Assembly (NCBI GenBank): GCA_024404475.1
Contig: JAKSPV010000062.1
Span: 1 to 8,038 of the forward strand
Origin: Clostridia bacterium
GTDB lineage: Bacteria > Bacillota > Clostridia > Oscillospirales > CAG-272
Direction of reading: 5' to 3'
Length of the DNA stretch: 8,038 nucleotides
Shown: positions 1 through 5,944 of the stretch, piece after piece
How positions within the stretch are numbered: the stretch's first letter is position 1
How the letters are laid out: the number at the start of each line of letters is the position of its first letter
Position numbers and translations under genes: made by a program
The notes under the pieces: generated by a model
Database searches by the model: none
Seen by the model: only the letters and a program-made list of their open reading frames with translations
What the model was told of the DNA's origin: nothing

Positions 1-317
1 CGGTCGTCGGAGACGTCGATGTACGTCTTCGCGGACTCGTTCAGCGCGACGGTCAGCGATTCGATCCTGTTTCCCTTGACCTCGCCGGTGACGGTGAAAA
101 GCCCCGTCATCATGACGACGGTGAACGTGTCGCCGCTGACGTCAACGTCCGCCTGGCTCGCAAAATACGCGTCGTAGCCGAGCTCCGCGCAGAGCGTGTT
201 GAACCGCTCGCGATAGGTGCCGGCGGCGTCCTGTGTCGCTTCCGGCGCGATGCAGGAGACGAGCGGCAGGGCGAGGAGCAGCACGGCGAGCACGAGGGCG
301 AAATTTCTCGCTCTCAT
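1..317 (-). CDS. Small putative lipoprotein, 3' end cut off by window edge
   Basis: The visible 105 residues begin with a typical lipoprotein signal peptide: basic start (MRAR), a leucine/alanine/valine-rich core, then the lipobox L-V-S-C with the lipidated cysteine at residue 22. After cleavage the protein should be anchored to the outer face of the cytoplasmic membrane. The mature part has a short polar linker, a helix-like stretch (about residues 33-46) and then alternating beta-like segments (about 55-105), with no motif I recognise. The ATG overlaps the stop of the upstream beta-helix gene as ATGA, and no clear Shine-Dalgarno precedes it, so translation is probably coupled to that gene. 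It is likely the fourth gene of the trkA-trkH operon. The C-terminus lies outside the window, so family and function are unknown. Signal peptide and start are well supported. Confidence 0.8.
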   Translation of the reverse strand, partial: MRARNFALVLAVLLLALPLVSCIAPEATQDAAGTYRERFNTLCAELGYDAYFASQADVDVSGDTFTVVMMTGLFTVTGEVKGNRIESLTVALNESAKTYIDVSDD

Positions 318-1600
318 CTGCAAATGTGGCGCAGGTGCGCGAGCGTGTCTTCCGTGATCGGGAAGTCCTTAATGAAGCGCTCCTTCTCCGGCTTTTCGGC
401 GGAGTACCAGTCCTCCGGCTTCGCCGCGGGGTCTTTCAGCGTCGGGACGAAGTTGTTTTCGTAAATGAACGTCTCGGCGGTGGGCTCGTCGATCAGCATC
501 GGGATCTTGCCGTCGTTGACAACGGTGTTGTCGTAGACGCGGAGCCCCTTCACCGCGGAGGTGAAGTGGATTTCGCATACGCGCTTTTCGTCATCCGTGT
601 AGCCGTTGTTCTCGAAGCGGTTGCGTGTGACGGTGGAGTAGCTGCCGGAGCCGTAGGGGATCAGATCGTTGCGGAAGAAGAGCCCCTCCCAGCCGTTGTT
701 CCGGATCACGTTGCCGATGATGTCGGTGTAGTGGTCGTGGTGACCGACCGTGATGCCGAAGCGGTGGTTGTCTTCGATGAGGCAGTTCTCGAGCGTGAGG
801 TACTGCGTGCGCAGGCAGTAGAACACGCCGTCCGCGTCGTTGTGGTGGACGTGGCAGTTCCGGATCGTCGAAAGGATCGTGCCGGAGCCCGGGTGCATGC
901 CGTTGCAGGAGTTGTGGTGCAGCTCGCAGTTCTCGGTGAGGATGTCGTAGCACTGCTGGTAGGAGATGCCGTCGTTCGCGTAGTTGCGGCATTCGAGCCC
1001 GGTCATCTCAACAAAGGAGCAGCCGATGAGGAAGATGCAGCCGCCGCGGCAGCCGTCGATCGGCTCGTTGTGCTCGCGGTTGCCGTCGAGAACGAGATCG
1101 CGGACGGCAAAGTTCTTCTCGAAAGCGCCTTTCACGAGCGGGAACAGCGTCCGGCACCGGCCGCCGCGCGGGCCGCCGACGTCGCAGCAGAGCGGATCGG
1201 CAAGGCCGAGCACGCCGCCGCTGATCGATGTGACCGTGGACTGCGTCGCGAGGAAGCCGCCGGAGGCGGCACCTTTGTCGGTGATGTAAACGCCCATGCC
1301 GACGCGGAAGCGTTCGGGCTCGGCGACCTCGATCTCGCAATGGCCGAAGCCGTAGTACTCGACCGTGTCGCTCGCGACCATGTCGTCTTTGAGGAGAATG
1401 GTGTCGCGCCCCGTGCCGCGGAGCGTGACGCCCGTTTTCATATGGACGGAATCGGCGAGGGCATACGTGCCTGCCGTGAGGCGGACTTCGCCGCCGCCGA
1501 GCGAGGCGGCGTAGGTGATCGCCGCTTGGATCTCTTTATTCGTGAAGCCGGGGAAATCGGTGCCGACGGCACCGCAGGTGACGGTGATCTGTTTGCGCAT
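314..1600 (-). CDS. Right-handed parallel beta-helix repeat protein (pectate-lyase-like fold), probably cytoplasmic
   Basis: This is a 428-residue protein. The N-terminus (residues 9-70: GAVGTDFPGFTNKEIQAAI, then GGGEVRL, then GTY) resembles the entry segment of pectate-lyase-3-like beta-helix enzymes. From about residue 160 to 385 it consists of beta-helix coils with N-x-hydrophobic turns. The turns are NCELHHN at 224, NCHVHHN at 248 and NCLIEDN at 272 (exactly 24 apart), followed by NVIRNNG at 297, NRFENNG at 327 and NTVVNDG at 358. There are 17 cysteines, several stacked as a ladder (C225, C249, C273). No signal peptide or membrane segment is visible, so it should stay in the cytoplasm, which is unusual for a carbohydrate-active beta-helix. 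The family includes polysaccharide lyases, hydrolases and epimerases, but I cannot name a substrate or catalytic residues. The start is supported by GGAGG at 1610-1614, 9 nt upstream. The gene lies 24 nt downstream of trkH and overlaps the lipoprotein gene by 4 nt. Confidence 0.88.
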   Translation of the reverse strand: MRKQITVTCGAVGTDFPGFTNKEIQAAITYAASLGGGEVRLTAGTYALADSVHMKTGVTLRGTGRDTILLKDDMVASDTVEYYGFGHCEIEVAEPERFRVGMGVYITDKGAASGGFLATQSTVTSISGGVLGLADPLCCDVGGPRGGRCRTLFPLVKGAFEKNFAVRDLVLDGNREHNEPIDGCRGGCIFLIGCSFVEMTGLECRNYANDGISYQQCYDILTENCELHHNSCNGMHPGSGTILSTIRNCHVHHNDADGVFYCLRTQYLTLENCLIEDNHRFGITVGHHDHYTDIIGNVIRNNGWEGLFFRNDLIPYGSGSYSTVTRNRFENNGYTDDEKRVCEIHFTSAVKGLRVYDNTVVNDGKIPMLIDEPTAETFIYENNFVPTLKDPAAKPEDWYSAEKPEKERFIKDFPITEDTLAHLRHICR

Positions 1601-1624
1601 GATGAATTGCCTCCGATGAAATGT

Positions 1625-3097
1625 TTACGATTTCTTTCTCGACCATGTGGACGGCGAGAAAGCGATGAGCAGGGGATAGATCTCGAGTCGGCCGAGGAGC
1701 ATCGCCGCGGTGAGCAGCAGCTTCTCCGGAATGCCGTACTGGGCGAACATCGCGCCGGGATCGCCGGCGTGCGTGAACGCGGGACCGATGTTGTTGAAGC
1801 ACGAGACGGCCGCCGAGAAGTTCATCTCGAAGTCGAAGCCGGCGGGCGCGAGCCCCATGAGCGCGATCGTCAGGATGATCAGGATGAGGCAGTACAGCGC
1901 GAAGTACGCGGAAACGCCGCTCAGCGTCTTGTCGTCAAGCGGCTTGCCCTCGTGGTGCACGGCGCAGACCGAGCGCGGGTGGAGCATCTGCCGGATCGAG
2001 CGGCGGACGCTCTGCCAGAGGATCATGACGCGGGAGAGTTTGAGACCGCCCGCGGTGGAGCCGGCGCAGCCGCCGAGGAACATGAGCAGAAACAGTATGC
2101 CGCGGGAAAGCTCCGGCCATGCGTTCGCGTTCGCCGTCGCGTAGCCCGTCGTCGTCAGATACGACGACACCTGGAAGACGGAGAGCCGCACCGCCTCGCC
2201 GAAGGAGGTGACGGTCGGCAGGATGTTCCAGACGATGATGCCGGAGGCGATGAGGACGATCGCGAGATAGAACCACAGCTCCGTCGAGCGGAACGCTTCT
2301 CTCGCGCGGCGGATGAGGATCATGTAATAGAGGTTGAAGTTGACGCCGAAGAGCAGCATGAAGACGGCGATCACCCACTGGATGTACGGGCTGTAATTCG
2401 CGATGCTCGAAGAGTAGACGCCGAAGCCGCCGGTGCCGGCGGTGCCGAACGAGTGGAGCACGCTGTCGAAGAGCGGCATCCCGCCCGCGGCGAGAAGCAC
2501 GATCTCAAGCGCCGTCATCGCGATGTAGATGAGGTACAAAATTTTCGCCGTGTCGCGGATACGCGGCACGAGTTTGCCGACGACGGGGCCGGGCATCTCC
2601 GCGCGCATGACGTGGATCGAACGGCCGGAATCGGCGGGGAAGATCGCCATGATGAGCACCAGAACGCCCATGCCGCCGATCCAGTGCGTGAAGCTGCGCC
2701 AGAAGAGCAGCCCCTTCGACAGAAGTTCGGGGACGAGGACGGAGGCGCCGGTCGTGGAAAGACCGCTCGCCGTCTCGAAGAGCGCGTCAACGTAGGAGAT
2801 CGGCGTGCCGTCCGTGCAGCCGGCGACGGCAAAGGGCACGGCGCCGATGAGAGAGAGCAGCACCCACGATAGCGCGACGGTGACGAAACCCTCGCGGGCG
2901 AAGATGAGCTTATCGGCGCCTCTCGCCATGAGGGACAAAACAAGCCCGACGAGAAGTGCGATGCCGATCGAGATCGCGAACGCGATCGCGACCGACCATT
3001 CGCGCGCGGCGAGCGCGACCGCCAGCGGGAGCGCGAGGAGCGCCGCTTCGAGCAGGACGATGTTGCCCGTCGTGCGGCAGATCATTTTACGGTTCAT
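1625..3097 (-). CDS. trkH: TrkH-family potassium uptake channel subunit
   Basis: This 490-residue integral membrane protein is the K+-conducting subunit of the Trk uptake system and works with the cytoplasmic TrkA ring encoded just upstream. The four pseudo-repeats of the superfamily of K+ transporters are all present with their pore-loop filters: STTGAS at residues 114-119, GTAGTGGFG at 218-226, TTTGYAT at 315-321 and CFNNIGPAF at 433-441. Other conserved TrkH marks are HWIGGMG (138-144), the GGCAGSTAGG loop (342-351) and LLGRLEI near the C-terminus (467-473). The length is normal for the family (E. coli TrkH is about 483). The start ATG has GGGAGG (3104-3109) 6 nt upstream. It follows the trkA stop after 15 nt, so the two are surely co-transcribed. 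The function is firm; ion selectivity (K+ alone, or Na+-coupled as in KtrB) cannot be settled by eye. Confidence 0.96.
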   Translation of the reverse strand: MNRKMICRTTGNIVLLEAALLALPLAVALAAREWSVAIAFAISIGIALLVGLVLSLMARGADKLIFAREGFVTVALSWVLLSLIGAVPFAVAGCTDGTPISYVDALFETASGLSTTGASVLVPELLSKGLLFWRSFTHWIGGMGVLVLIMAIFPADSGRSIHVMRAEMPGPVVGKLVPRIRDTAKILYLIYIAMTALEIVLLAAGGMPLFDSVLHSFGTAGTGGFGVYSSSIANYSPYIQWVIAVFMLLFGVNFNLYYMILIRRAREAFRSTELWFYLAIVLIASGIIVWNILPTVTSFGEAVRLSVFQVSSYLTTTGYATANANAWPELSRGILFLLMFLGGCAGSTAGGLKLSRVMILWQSVRRSIRQMLHPRSVCAVHHEGKPLDDKTLSGVSAYFALYCLILIILTIALMGLAPAGFDFEMNFSAAVSCFNNIGPAFTHAGDPGAMFAQYGIPEKLLLTAAMLLGRLEIYPLLIAFSPSTWSRKKS

Positions 3098-3112
3098 ATG
3101 CTGCCTCCCGCC

Positions 3113-4471
3113 TTACCGGAGAATGTCGGCGAGGTCGCCGAGGCGGTGGCCGGCGGCGAGCACGATCACGCTGTCCCCGGGGAAGATCTCGTCGGCACCG
3201 GTGGGGATGATGCTCTTCCGGTCGCGGACGATGCCGCCGACGAGGATGTTCGGTTTGAGCCGGAGCTCGCGCAGCGGGATGTTGGTGATCCGCTCGTCTG
3301 CCCTGGCGATGAATTCAAGCGCCTCCGCCTTGCCGTCCATGAGCTGATAGAGCGTCTCGACGCTGCTCCCGAGCGAGTTCTGGAGCGCGCGGACGTACTG
3401 CACGAGGACGTCCGCGATCGTGCGCCGGGGCGACACGATCGTGTCGAGCCCGAGTTTGCCCGCCATCGCGGCGAGTTCCTCGCGGTTCGCCTTGGCGATG
3501 ACCTTTTTGACGTTCTGCGTCGTGGCGAAGATCGCCATGAGGATGTTTTCCTCGTCCATGCCGGTCAGCGTCACGAACGCATCCGCGGTGCGGAGCCCTT
3601 CTTCGAGGAGCAGCTCCTGCTGTGCGCCGTCGCCTTCGACGACGACCGCCTTCGGCAGCGCCTCGGAGAGTTCCGCGCAGACGGCGGGATCTTTTTCGAT
3701 GATCTTGACGGCGTTGCCGCCGATCGACAGCATCTGGGCGAGGTAATACGCCGTCCGGCTGCCGCCGAGGAGGATCACGTTCCGCGCCTGCTTCTGGTGC
3801 CAGCCGAGGTCACGGAGCAGTTTCTGGATCTCCGACGGCGTCGCGGTGAGACCGATGCGGTCGCCGCCGCGCAGCTCGAAATCGCCGGAGGGGATGAACA
3901 CCTCGTCGCCGCGCTGGACGGTGCAGACGAGGAACTTTTCCTTGTATTTCTCACGCATCGCGGAGAGCTTGACGCCGTCGAGGACGGAATCCTGTTTGAG
4001 GAGCAGTTCGATGATCTCGAACGCGCCGTTCGAGAACGTCGAGACCTTCACCGCGGACGGGAGTTTCAGAATGTTGTAGAGCTCGCGTGCCGCCATGAGA
4101 TCGGGGTTGATCGCCATGGAGAGCCGGAGCTGCTGCTGGATGAAGCCGAGCGACTTGTCGTTGTATTCCGGCCCGCGGATCCGTGCGATCGTGTGGCGCG
4201 CGCCGAGCTTCCCGCCGAAGAAGCAGGAGAGCATATTGGTCTCGTCGGAACCGGTGACGGCAACAAGGAGATCGGCTTTGGCGGCGCCGGCCTCCGAGAG
4301 CGTATCGTTGTCCACACCGTTGCCGCAGACGCCCATGATGTCATAGACGTTCGTGATCTGCTCCACAACGGCGGGGTCAGTATCCACGGCAACAACGTCG
4401 TGCCCCTCCTTGGCGAGGGAAGAGACGATGGAACAGCCGATCTTACCGCAGCCGACGACAATAATTTTCAT
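3113..4471 (-). CDS. trkA: TrkA, two-domain RCK regulatory subunit of Trk potassium uptake
   Basis: This cytoplasmic protein gates TrkH by binding nucleotides in paired RCK domains. It has 452 residues, the usual length for a duplicated TrkA (E. coli about 458). The order is RCK_N1 (GCGKIG at 7-12, acidic strand end VDTD at 29-32, TGSDETN at 73-79), RCK_C1 (about 138-222), RCK_N2 (about 231-360, with EGDGA at 279-283 and TGMDEENIL at 303-311) and RCK_C2 (about 370-452). The second glycine loop reads GGSRTA (236-241) rather than the canonical GxGxxG, so the second site may bind nucleotide differently or not at all. The start at MKIIVVGCGKIG is chosen because the Rossmann strand begins there; a longer in-frame ATG at 4525 would add 18 residues with no homology character. 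GGGG at 4480-4483 sits 8 nt upstream. The gene heads the trkAH operon. RCK_C domains in some Gram-positive K+ systems bind c-di-AMP; whether this one does is unknown. Confidence 0.95.
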   Translation of the reverse strand: MKIIVVGCGKIGCSIVSSLAKEGHDVVAVDTDPAVVEQITNVYDIMGVCGNGVDNDTLSEAGAAKADLLVAVTGSDETNMLSCFFGGKLGARHTIARIRGPEYNDKSLGFIQQQLRLSMAINPDLMAARELYNILKLPSAVKVSTFSNGAFEIIELLLKQDSVLDGVKLSAMREKYKEKFLVCTVQRGDEVFIPSGDFELRGGDRIGLTATPSEIQKLLRDLGWHQKQARNVILLGGSRTAYYLAQMLSIGGNAVKIIEKDPAVCAELSEALPKAVVVEGDGAQQELLLEEGLRTADAFVTLTGMDEENILMAIFATTQNVKKVIAKANREELAAMAGKLGLDTIVSPRRTIADVLVQYVRALQNSLGSSVETLYQLMDGKAEALEFIARADERITNIPLRELRLKPNILVGGIVRDRKSIIPTGADEIFPGDSVIVLAAGHRLGDLADILR

Positions 4472-4479
4472 AGTCAGTA

Positions 4480-4483
4480 CCCC
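4480..4483 (-). promoter_or_regulatory. Weak Shine-Dalgarno that fixes the trkA start
   Basis: GGGG on the minus strand lies 8 nt before the ATG at 4471. It supports that start over the in-frame upstream ATG at 4525, which would lie within a few bases of the predicted transcription start. It is weaker than the GGAGG sites of the downstream genes. Confidence 0.5.
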
Positions 4484-4485
4484 GC

Positions 4486-4522
4486 GGGAGCTGCCCGGAT
4501 TGCCCATCAGGCGACAACTCCC
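4486..4522 (-). promoter_or_regulatory. Possible hairpin in the trkA leader RNA
   Basis: On the minus strand GGGAGTTG (4522-4515) can pair with CAGCTCCC (4493-4486), giving 8 base pairs with one G-U, around a 21-nt loop. The stem ends 2 nt before the Shine-Dalgarno bases of trkA, so it could affect ribosome access. The sequence is GC-rich and an 8-bp match with a long loop can arise by chance. It does not match any riboswitch I know. Confidence 0.25.
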
Positions 4523-4534
4523 CACGTTACTTCC

Positions 4535-4563
4535 ATTTTACTCTTTTTCCCTGAAAAAAGCAA
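4535..4563 (-). promoter_or_regulatory. Predicted promoter of the trkA-trkH operon
   Basis: Reading the minus strand, a -35-like TTGCTT (4563-4558) is followed by a 17-nt spacer and a -10-like TAAAAT (4540-4535, 5 of 6 to consensus). Transcription would start near 4528, giving a leader of about 57 nt before the trkA ATG. This is the most AT-rich part of the intergenic region. The -35 matches only 3 of 6 bases, so this is a reasonable prediction, not a certainty. Confidence 0.5.
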
Positions 4564-4611
4564 GCATTTCTTTCTATAATGAAGGGCTTCCGCACAAAGT
4601 TTCCCCCTCCC

Positions 4612-4640
4612 GCCGCCGCCACTTGACAAGCGGCGGCGGC
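4612..4640. repeat. Interrupted inverted repeat centred on the -35 box of the protease promoter
   Basis: The left arm at 4612-4625 (GCCGCCGCCACTTG) and right arm at 4627-4640 (CAAGCGGCGGCGGC) pair at 13 of 14 positions around a single central base, 4626. The only mismatch is A4621 against C4631. The TTGACA hexamer at 4623-4628 lies across the centre. No T-run follows on either strand, so it is not an ordinary intrinsic terminator. The symmetry and position fit an operator for a dimeric regulator, but the arms are largely a GCC/GGC triplet run, which lowers the information content. Confidence 0.65.
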
Positions 4641-4651
4641 TCTGCTATGAT
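4623..4651 (+). promoter_or_regulatory. Near-consensus sigma-70/sigma-A promoter of the M48 protease gene
   Basis: TTGACA (4623-4628, 6 of 6) and TATGAT (4646-4651, 5 of 6) are separated by exactly 17 nt. Transcription would begin near 4658, leaving a leader of about 32 nt to the ATG at 4690. A promoter this close to consensus should be strong unless repressed, and the inverted repeat covering its -35 offers a possible repression site. Confidence 0.8.
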
Positions 4652-4674
4652 GATGACGGAATATGACACCGGAA

Positions 4675-4680
4675 AGAGAG
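4675..4680 (+). promoter_or_regulatory. Shine-Dalgarno of the M48 protease gene
   Basis: AGAGAG lies 9 nt before the ATG at 4690. Earlier in-frame ATGs at 4663 and 4681 are less suitable: the first would be only about 5 nt from the predicted transcription start, and the second would leave the purine run too close. The ATG at 4690 also places the first hydrophobic helix at the usual position. Confidence 0.5.
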
Positions 4681-4689
4681 ATGTTATCC

Positions 4690-5901
4690 ATGAATTTCAA
4701 GGTTTTGGCGCTGATTTTGCTCGCCGTCAAGGAGGCGTACCAGCTCCTGCTCCGCATCATCGACTATAAGTCCTCGAAAAACCCGATCCCCGCGTCCGTC
4801 GCCGACGTGTACGACGGCGAGACCTACGCGAAGTGGAAACTCTACCAGAAGGACAAGACGTTCGTCTCGATCTTCTCGTCCGTCGCCGGCTTCCTCGTGA
4901 CGTTCGCCCTCATCCTGTTCGACGTCTTCGCTGCCGTTGGCTCGCTGTCCGATAACGAATATCTCTCGGCGATCCTCGTCCTTGCACTCGACGTGCTCGC
5001 GGGCTCCGTCGTCGGCGCCGTCTTCTCCTATATCGACACCATGCGCGTCGAAGAGAAGTACGGCTTCAATAAATCCACGATCGGCACGTTCATCGGCGAC
5101 GTCGTGAAGGAACTGATCATCGGTCTCCTTCTGAACAGCGGCATCGTCGCTTTGTTCATCACCGTCTGGAACTGGCTCGGCGACTGGGTGATCGTCGCTT
5201 TTGCCGGACTGATGTTCCTCGTCCTTCTGTTCGTCGCGTTCCTGTACCCCGTCTTCGCGAAGATCAACAACAAATTCGTCCCGCTCGAGGAGGGCGAGCT
5301 CCGCACGAAGCTCGAAGCGCTGCTCGAAAAGCACGGCTACCACGTCCGCGAGATCAAGGTCATGGATGCCTCCCGCCGCACGACGAAGTCGAACGCGTAC
5401 TTCACCGGCTTCGGCAAGATGAAGACGATCGTCCTCTACGACACGCTGCTCCAGGCGATGACGACCGACGAGATCTGCGCCGTCTTCGCGCACGAACTCG
5501 GCCACGGCCTGCATAAAGACACGCTCAAAAATCAGATATTCAGCATTTTCAACATGCTGCTGCTCGCCGTATCGCTCTGGCTCGTCGTCCGCACCGGGGC
5601 GATCTACCCGGATTTCGGCTTCTCCGGCGTCAACTACGGCATGGCGATCATCCTCGGCACCGAGGTGCTGATGTCGCTCATTTCGCCGCTCGTCGGGCTC
5701 CTCACGAACGCGTCGTCCCGCCGCGCGGAGTATCGCGCTGACCGGCAGGCGGCAGAGGAGGGCTACGCGGAGGAACTGATCTCCGCGCTGAAAAAGCTCG
5801 CCCGCGAGAACTTCGCCAACCTCTCCCCGTCGAAGACCGTCGTCGCCCTGACGTACTCCCACCCGACGATCGCGCAGCGCATCGACGCGCTCCGGAAATA
5901 A
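4690..5901 (+). CDS. M48 family (Ste24/CAAX-protease-like) membrane zinc metalloprotease
   Basis: This is a 403-residue polytopic membrane peptidase. About seven hydrophobic helices are visible, near residues 5-24, 58-82, 91-115, 142-163, 166-190, 283-306 and 316-341, as in Ste24/ZMPSTE24. The zinc site is HELGH at 268-272 with the third ligand E347 in the EYRAD motif (347-351). Other Ste24 marks are EEKYGFN (121-127), KFVPLEEGEL (195-204), SNAYFTGFGKMKTIVLYD (234-251) and the C-terminal SHPTIAQRIDAL (390-401). In eukaryotes Ste24 trims prenylated CAAX proteins and clears jammed translocons. Bacterial relatives such as HtpX act in membrane protein quality control, and a similar role is the best inference here. 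This protein is longer than HtpX (about 290 residues) and has the Ste24 N-terminal domain. It has its own promoter, is divergent from trkA and ends at a hairpin terminator. Confidence 0.93.
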   Translation: MNFKVLALILLAVKEAYQLLLRIIDYKSSKNPIPASVADVYDGETYAKWKLYQKDKTFVSIFSSVAGFLVTFALILFDVFAAVGSLSDNEYLSAILVLALDVLAGSVVGAVFSYIDTMRVEEKYGFNKSTIGTFIGDVVKELIIGLLLNSGIVALFITVWNWLGDWVIVAFAGLMFLVLLFVAFLYPVFAKINNKFVPLEEGELRTKLEALLEKHGYHVREIKVMDASRRTTKSNAYFTGFGKMKTIVLYDTLLQAMTTDEICAVFAHELGHGLHKDTLKNQIFSIFNMLLLAVSLWLVVRTGAIYPDFGFSGVNYGMAIILGTEVLMSLISPLVGLLTNASSRRAEYRADRQAAEEGYAEELISALKKLARENFANLSPSKTVVALTYSHPTIAQRIDALRK

Positions 5902-5913
5902 AAACAGCAAACG

Positions 5914-5940
5914 AAAAAGCCCGCGGAAGCGGGCTTTTTT
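5914..5940. terminator. Bidirectional intrinsic terminator between convergent genes
   Basis: A perfect GC stem, GCCCGC (5919-5924) with GCGGGC (5929-5934), encloses the tetraloop GGAA. It is flanked by A5 on the left (5914-5918) and T6 on the right (5935-5940). It therefore has a U-tract for the plus-strand protease transcript and one for the minus-strand ABC transcript. A further AAACAG (5902-5907) / CTGTTT (5941-5946) pair could extend the structure with a bulge. It starts 12 nt after the protease stop and lies 4 nt after the ATPase stop. Confidence 0.93.
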
Positions 5941-5944
5941 CTGT

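Noticed and set aside
233..2872. An open frame of 879 codons on the plus strand, antisense to trkH and the beta-helix gene.
   Set aside because: It is a shadow of GC-rich coding on the other strand. Its translation is a low-complexity mix of R, E, D, A and V with no domain, while the minus strand gives clear TrkH and beta-helix proteins with ribosome binding sites.
4472..4534. A riboswitch (for example a c-di-AMP type) in the trkA leader.
   Set aside because: The predicted leader is only about 57 nt, too short for the known c-di-AMP riboswitch, and none of its conserved blocks are visible.
3098..4579. An open frame of 493 codons on the plus strand, antisense to trkA.
   Set aside because: It mirrors the trkA codons, shows no domain or ribosome binding site, and is rich in charged residues as expected for an antisense shadow in GC-rich DNA.
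4575..4580. A perfect TATAAT on the plus strand that could be a second -10 box for the protease gene.
   Set aside because: The best hexamer 17 nt upstream (TGAAAA at 4552-4557) is a poor -35, and a much better promoter lies downstream. It may be coincidental in the AT-rich part of the spacer.
4612..4640. The GC-rich inverted repeat as an intrinsic terminator.
   Set aside because: No T-run follows it on either strand and no gene ends near it; both neighbours begin on either side.
4684..5910. An open frame of 408 codons on the minus strand, antisense to the M48 protease.
   Set aside because: It begins inside the bidirectional terminator region, has no recognisable domain, and runs against a gene with a full promoter and intact zinc site.
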